From Lachnospiraceae bacterium (GTDB lineage Bacteria > Bacillota > Clostridia > Lachnospirales > Lachnospiraceae): 16,818 nt of DNA. Below, one piece after another: positions 14,767-16,818 of the stretch. Location of the stretch: assembly GCA_004557975.1 (NCBI GenBank), contig SFEV01000054.1, positions 1 through 16,818 on the forward strand, given 5' to 3'. The notes beneath the pieces were generated by a model, which saw nothing but the letters and a program-made list of their open reading frames with translations, was not told the origin of the DNA and ran no database searches. Both the position numbers and the translations under genes were made by a program. The stretch's first letter is position 1, and every line of letters starts with the position of its first letter.

Positions 14767-15573
14767 TCACATCCTTTCTGACTGATTGCCAGGGAACGGG
14801 TAGATTCCACATTCCTTCATATATTGCAGGGATTCCTCCTGTTTCTTCGATCCATTTACTTCGATCAGCACAGAGCTGTCTGTATGGCTTCGCCTGATCA
14901 ATCTGTTGAATTGAAGCCAGTCGATTGCTCCTTTGCCAACACTCAGATGCATGTCCACATTCAGATCGTTATCGTTGATGTGGATATGCTTCGTGAAAGG
15001 AAGCAGCTTATCTGCCCACTCGTCGATATTCTGTCCGAATACAGAGGCGTGAGCATAATCAAAACATATGCCGAAACGTTCCTGTTCCTGCATCTCCGTG
15101 GCCAGACGGTACAGCATATCAGGGTCTTCATCAAACATATTCTCCACGAATATCTCAAGTGCAGGATATTCGCCAAGAAGCATCATCCAGAAACCCTTGT
15201 TACTGTCTATCCAGTGTCGGATATATCCCGGTGTTCTGAAGTTGGGAATCTGGTTTGTATGAAATACAACACCGCGTATCCCAAGCTCTGCTGCAATATC
15301 CATCGACTGCCGTATCCGGAAAGCCGAAACATCACGAATCCTTTTATCCTCGCTGTGTACGGTGACATCCAGAAAGGCCCCATGAAGTATGTCTCTGCTT
15401 CTGTCTCTGTCCAGCTTTTTATAAAAGTCAATTCGTTTCTTCACCCATCCTTCGTCATCGAGCAGTGAAGGATTGAAGAAATCGTTGTATTCAAAATGTG
15501 CGTTGTATAATCGCGACAGCCTTACACTGTCCTCTATTCGGTCAAAATCCGGTATCAAATATAATTCGTTCAT
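14767..15573 (-). CDS. Sugar phosphate isomerase/epimerase-like TIM-barrel protein
   Basis: This 268-residue protein resembles the AP endonuclease 2/xylose isomerase-like TIM-barrel family, which includes sugar isomerases and epimerases using a divalent metal. Likely metal ligands fall in order: E144 (IFVENMF), D172 and H175 (CFDYAHAS), H198 (HIHINDND), H209 (MHLSVGKGAIDW) and E238 (LIEVNG). Length is normal and there is no signal peptide, so it is cytoplasmic. The ATG at 15573 is preferred, with AAGGG 9 bases before it; a longer frame from the ATG at 15600 would overlap the ATPase gene by 7 bases and has a poorer site. It lies 21 bases after the GAF-ABC gene and 4 bases before the FecR gene, so all three are probably one operon. 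The substrate cannot be deduced. Confidence 0.85.
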   Translation of the reverse strand: MNELYLIPDFDRIEDSVRLSRLYNAHFEYNDFFNPSLLDDEGWVKKRIDFYKKLDRDRSRDILHGAFLDVTVHSEDKRIRDVSAFRIRQSMDIAAELGIRGVVFHTNQIPNFRTPGYIRHWIDSNKGFWMMLLGEYPALEIFVENMFDEDPDMLYRLATEMQEQERFGICFDYAHASVFGQNIDEWADKLLPFTKHIHINDNDLNVDMHLSVGKGAIDWLQFNRLIRRSHTDSSVLIEVNGSKKQEESLQYMKECGIYPFPGNQSERM

Positions 15574-15593
15574 CGCCGTATACCCTTGCCCTT

Positions 15594-16808
15594 TTACCAT
15601 TCCACCACAGCTGCCGAAACAGGGTGCGGATTTACTATTTCCTCCACAATCCGACCGCTTCGCATCTTGAAAATGCGGTCAGCAATGGTGGAGATGGCGG
15701 TTGTATGAGTGACGATCACCACCGTTTGTCCCTGCTCCCTCGCCAGCTTTTCCAATTCAATTAATATTTGCTTTCCTGTATTATAGTCCAGAGCCCCTGT
15801 TGGTTCATCACAGAGCAGAAAAGCCGCATTTTTTACAAGAGCTCTTGCAATAGACACTCTTTGCTGTTCTCCGCCTGACAGCTGTGACGGATAATGATCT
15901 TTCCTATGGGACAATCCCATCATCTCAAGCACTTCCTCAACCGGGCGCGGTGATTTTGCCATATCTGCGACCAGGGCAACATTCTCCCATACTGTCAGCT
16001 CAGGTATCAGGTTATAAAACTGGAAAATAAATCCCACTGAATCTTTGCGGAAGACTGTCTGCTGCTTTTTCCGAAAACCTGCGATATCACCAAAACCGTC
16101 AAAAATCACTTTTCCGCTGTCCGGTCTGGTCATACCCCCGATTACATTCAGAAGAGTACTTTTCCCGCTGCCGCTGCTGCCAAGAATTACGGTGAGTTCT
16201 CCTTTATGGATGCGAAAATTTACATTATTCAGTGCATGCACACAGGCATCACCCTCACCGTAGGTCTTTGTCAGATTCACACCCTCCACCAGAACCTCCC
16301 GTTTTTTCAGGGAGGGAATACGGATACCGCTTTCACAGAACCATTTCGCCAATAAATCAGCCATTGTGCGGGCCAGTGAAATGTCGTTTTCGTCAAAGGA
16401 TCCTTCTATTTTGTTCAGCAGCTGAAGGCAGCCAAAAGCTCCCGTCTGCGATGCAGAAATCGGAACTGACAGAATGCTTTCCGTATGAAATCCTGTCATC
16501 CTGTCCGCTTTGCTCTCCCACCGCCGATCCTTTGCAACATCTTCGGCAAGAACAACATCGTTCTGTTCCATACATGTTCCGCAGATTCCCTGGCCGCGTT
16601 TCAGAACAATCTGTTCCAGTCCGCCGCAATTCTCCCCGCAGGCCGCATACAGGCTGATATGGTCTTCCTCATCCAGCAGCCATACGGAGGCAGCTGTTGC
16701 TCTGGACTCTGCAGCAAGCTCTTCCAGAAAAATCCGCATCGTTTCAGACGTGTGCCTGCTTTTATTCAGCAGTTCCAGTACACGCCACTCAAAATCATAC
16801 TTATTCAA
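15594..16808 (-). CDS. GAF domain-ABC transporter ATPase fusion
   Basis: This 404-residue protein joins a sensory GAF domain (about residues 5-160; ASVWLLDEEDHISLYAACGE, then SILSVPISASQ and GCLQLLNKIEG) to an ABC ATPase of the LolD/MacB type (about 172-400). The ATPase has every motif: Walker A GSSGSGKST (K216), Q-loop FQFYNLIPELT, signature LSGGEQQR, Walker B FLLCDEPTGALD and H-loop VTHT. It should power an FtsX/MacB-like permease, which is not in the window. The GAF part could tie transport to a small ligand or redox state; it contains cysteines in AACGENCGG and GICGTCM. The proposed start is TTG at 16808 with GAGAGG about 4 bases upstream, only 10 bases from the window edge. The frame stays open to the edge, so a start further up cannot be excluded. 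Confidence 0.9.
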   Translation of the reverse strand: MNKYDFEWRVLELLNKSRHTSETMRIFLEELAAESRATAASVWLLDEEDHISLYAACGENCGGLEQIVLKRGQGICGTCMEQNDVVLAEDVAKDRRWESKADRMTGFHTESILSVPISASQTGAFGCLQLLNKIEGSFDENDISLARTMADLLAKWFCESGIRIPSLKKREVLVEGVNLTKTYGEGDACVHALNNVNFRIHKGELTVILGSSGSGKSTLLNVIGGMTRPDSGKVIFDGFGDIAGFRKKQQTVFRKDSVGFIFQFYNLIPELTVWENVALVADMAKSPRPVEEVLEMMGLSHRKDHYPSQLSGGEQQRVSIARALVKNAAFLLCDEPTGALDYNTGKQILIELEKLAREQGQTVVIVTHTTAISTIADRIFKMRSGRIVEEIVNPHPVSAAVVEW

Positions 16809-16818
16809 ATGACCTCTC

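Noticed and set aside
1..16818. tRNA or rRNA genes, transposases, phage genes or integration sites
   Set aside because: None was seen; nearly all of the window is accounted for by the minus-strand genes listed.

Overview
The window looks like the chromosome of an anaerobic Firmicute of class Clostridia, most likely Lachnospiraceae. The basis is the block order radical SAM pair - RNase E/G - rplU - prp - rpmA - obgE - yhbY - nadD - yqeK - rsfS, an L27 with an N-terminal extension plus its Prp protease, strong AGGAGG-type ribosome binding sites, and a secreted BspA-like LRR protein of a kind common in gut Lachnospiraceae. All convincing genes are on the minus strand, so transcription runs from high to low coordinates. 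This placement is inference from gene content; no 16S or other marker is present.

Right part (about 8,700-16,818) is accessory. In transcription order it holds a fused GAF-ABC ATPase, an overlapping TIM-barrel sugar isomerase/epimerase-like enzyme, and, four bases later, a membrane-anchored FecR-domain protein. That protein carries seven exact-length 135-bp (45-residue) tandem repeats with an H-C-C-C pattern, followed by three 18-residue His/Cys units. After a 121-bp gap with a hairpin and a possible promoter comes a 1218-residue secreted protein with a DUF6273-like region, Ig/MBG-like modules and C-terminal LRR_5 repeats. The first three genes are tightly packed and probably one transcript. 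The ABC permease partner is not in the window and would be expected upstream, beyond the right edge.

Left part (1-8,683) is a conserved housekeeping block. TIGR03960 radical SAM, TIGR03936 protein and RNase E/G are joined by start/stop overlaps. A strong promoter with a structured leader then drives rplU-prp-rpmA, ending in a clear intrinsic terminator. After that come obgE (GTPase in ribosome assembly), yhbY (RNA-binding ribosome assembly factor), nadD (NAD synthesis), yqeK (Ap4A hydrolase family), rsfS (ribosome silencing factor) and the start of a further gene cut by the left edge. The theme is ribosome biogenesis and its control, with NAD and nucleotide housekeeping.

The points most worth a second look are the Cys/His repeat FecR protein and its operon with a GAF-ABC ATPase, the two DNA haplotypes inside the repeat array, the lack of a terminator between the LRR gene and the conserved radical SAM operon, the second CX3CX2C cluster at the end of the radical SAM protein, and an RNase E/G that ends before the usual zinc-link.
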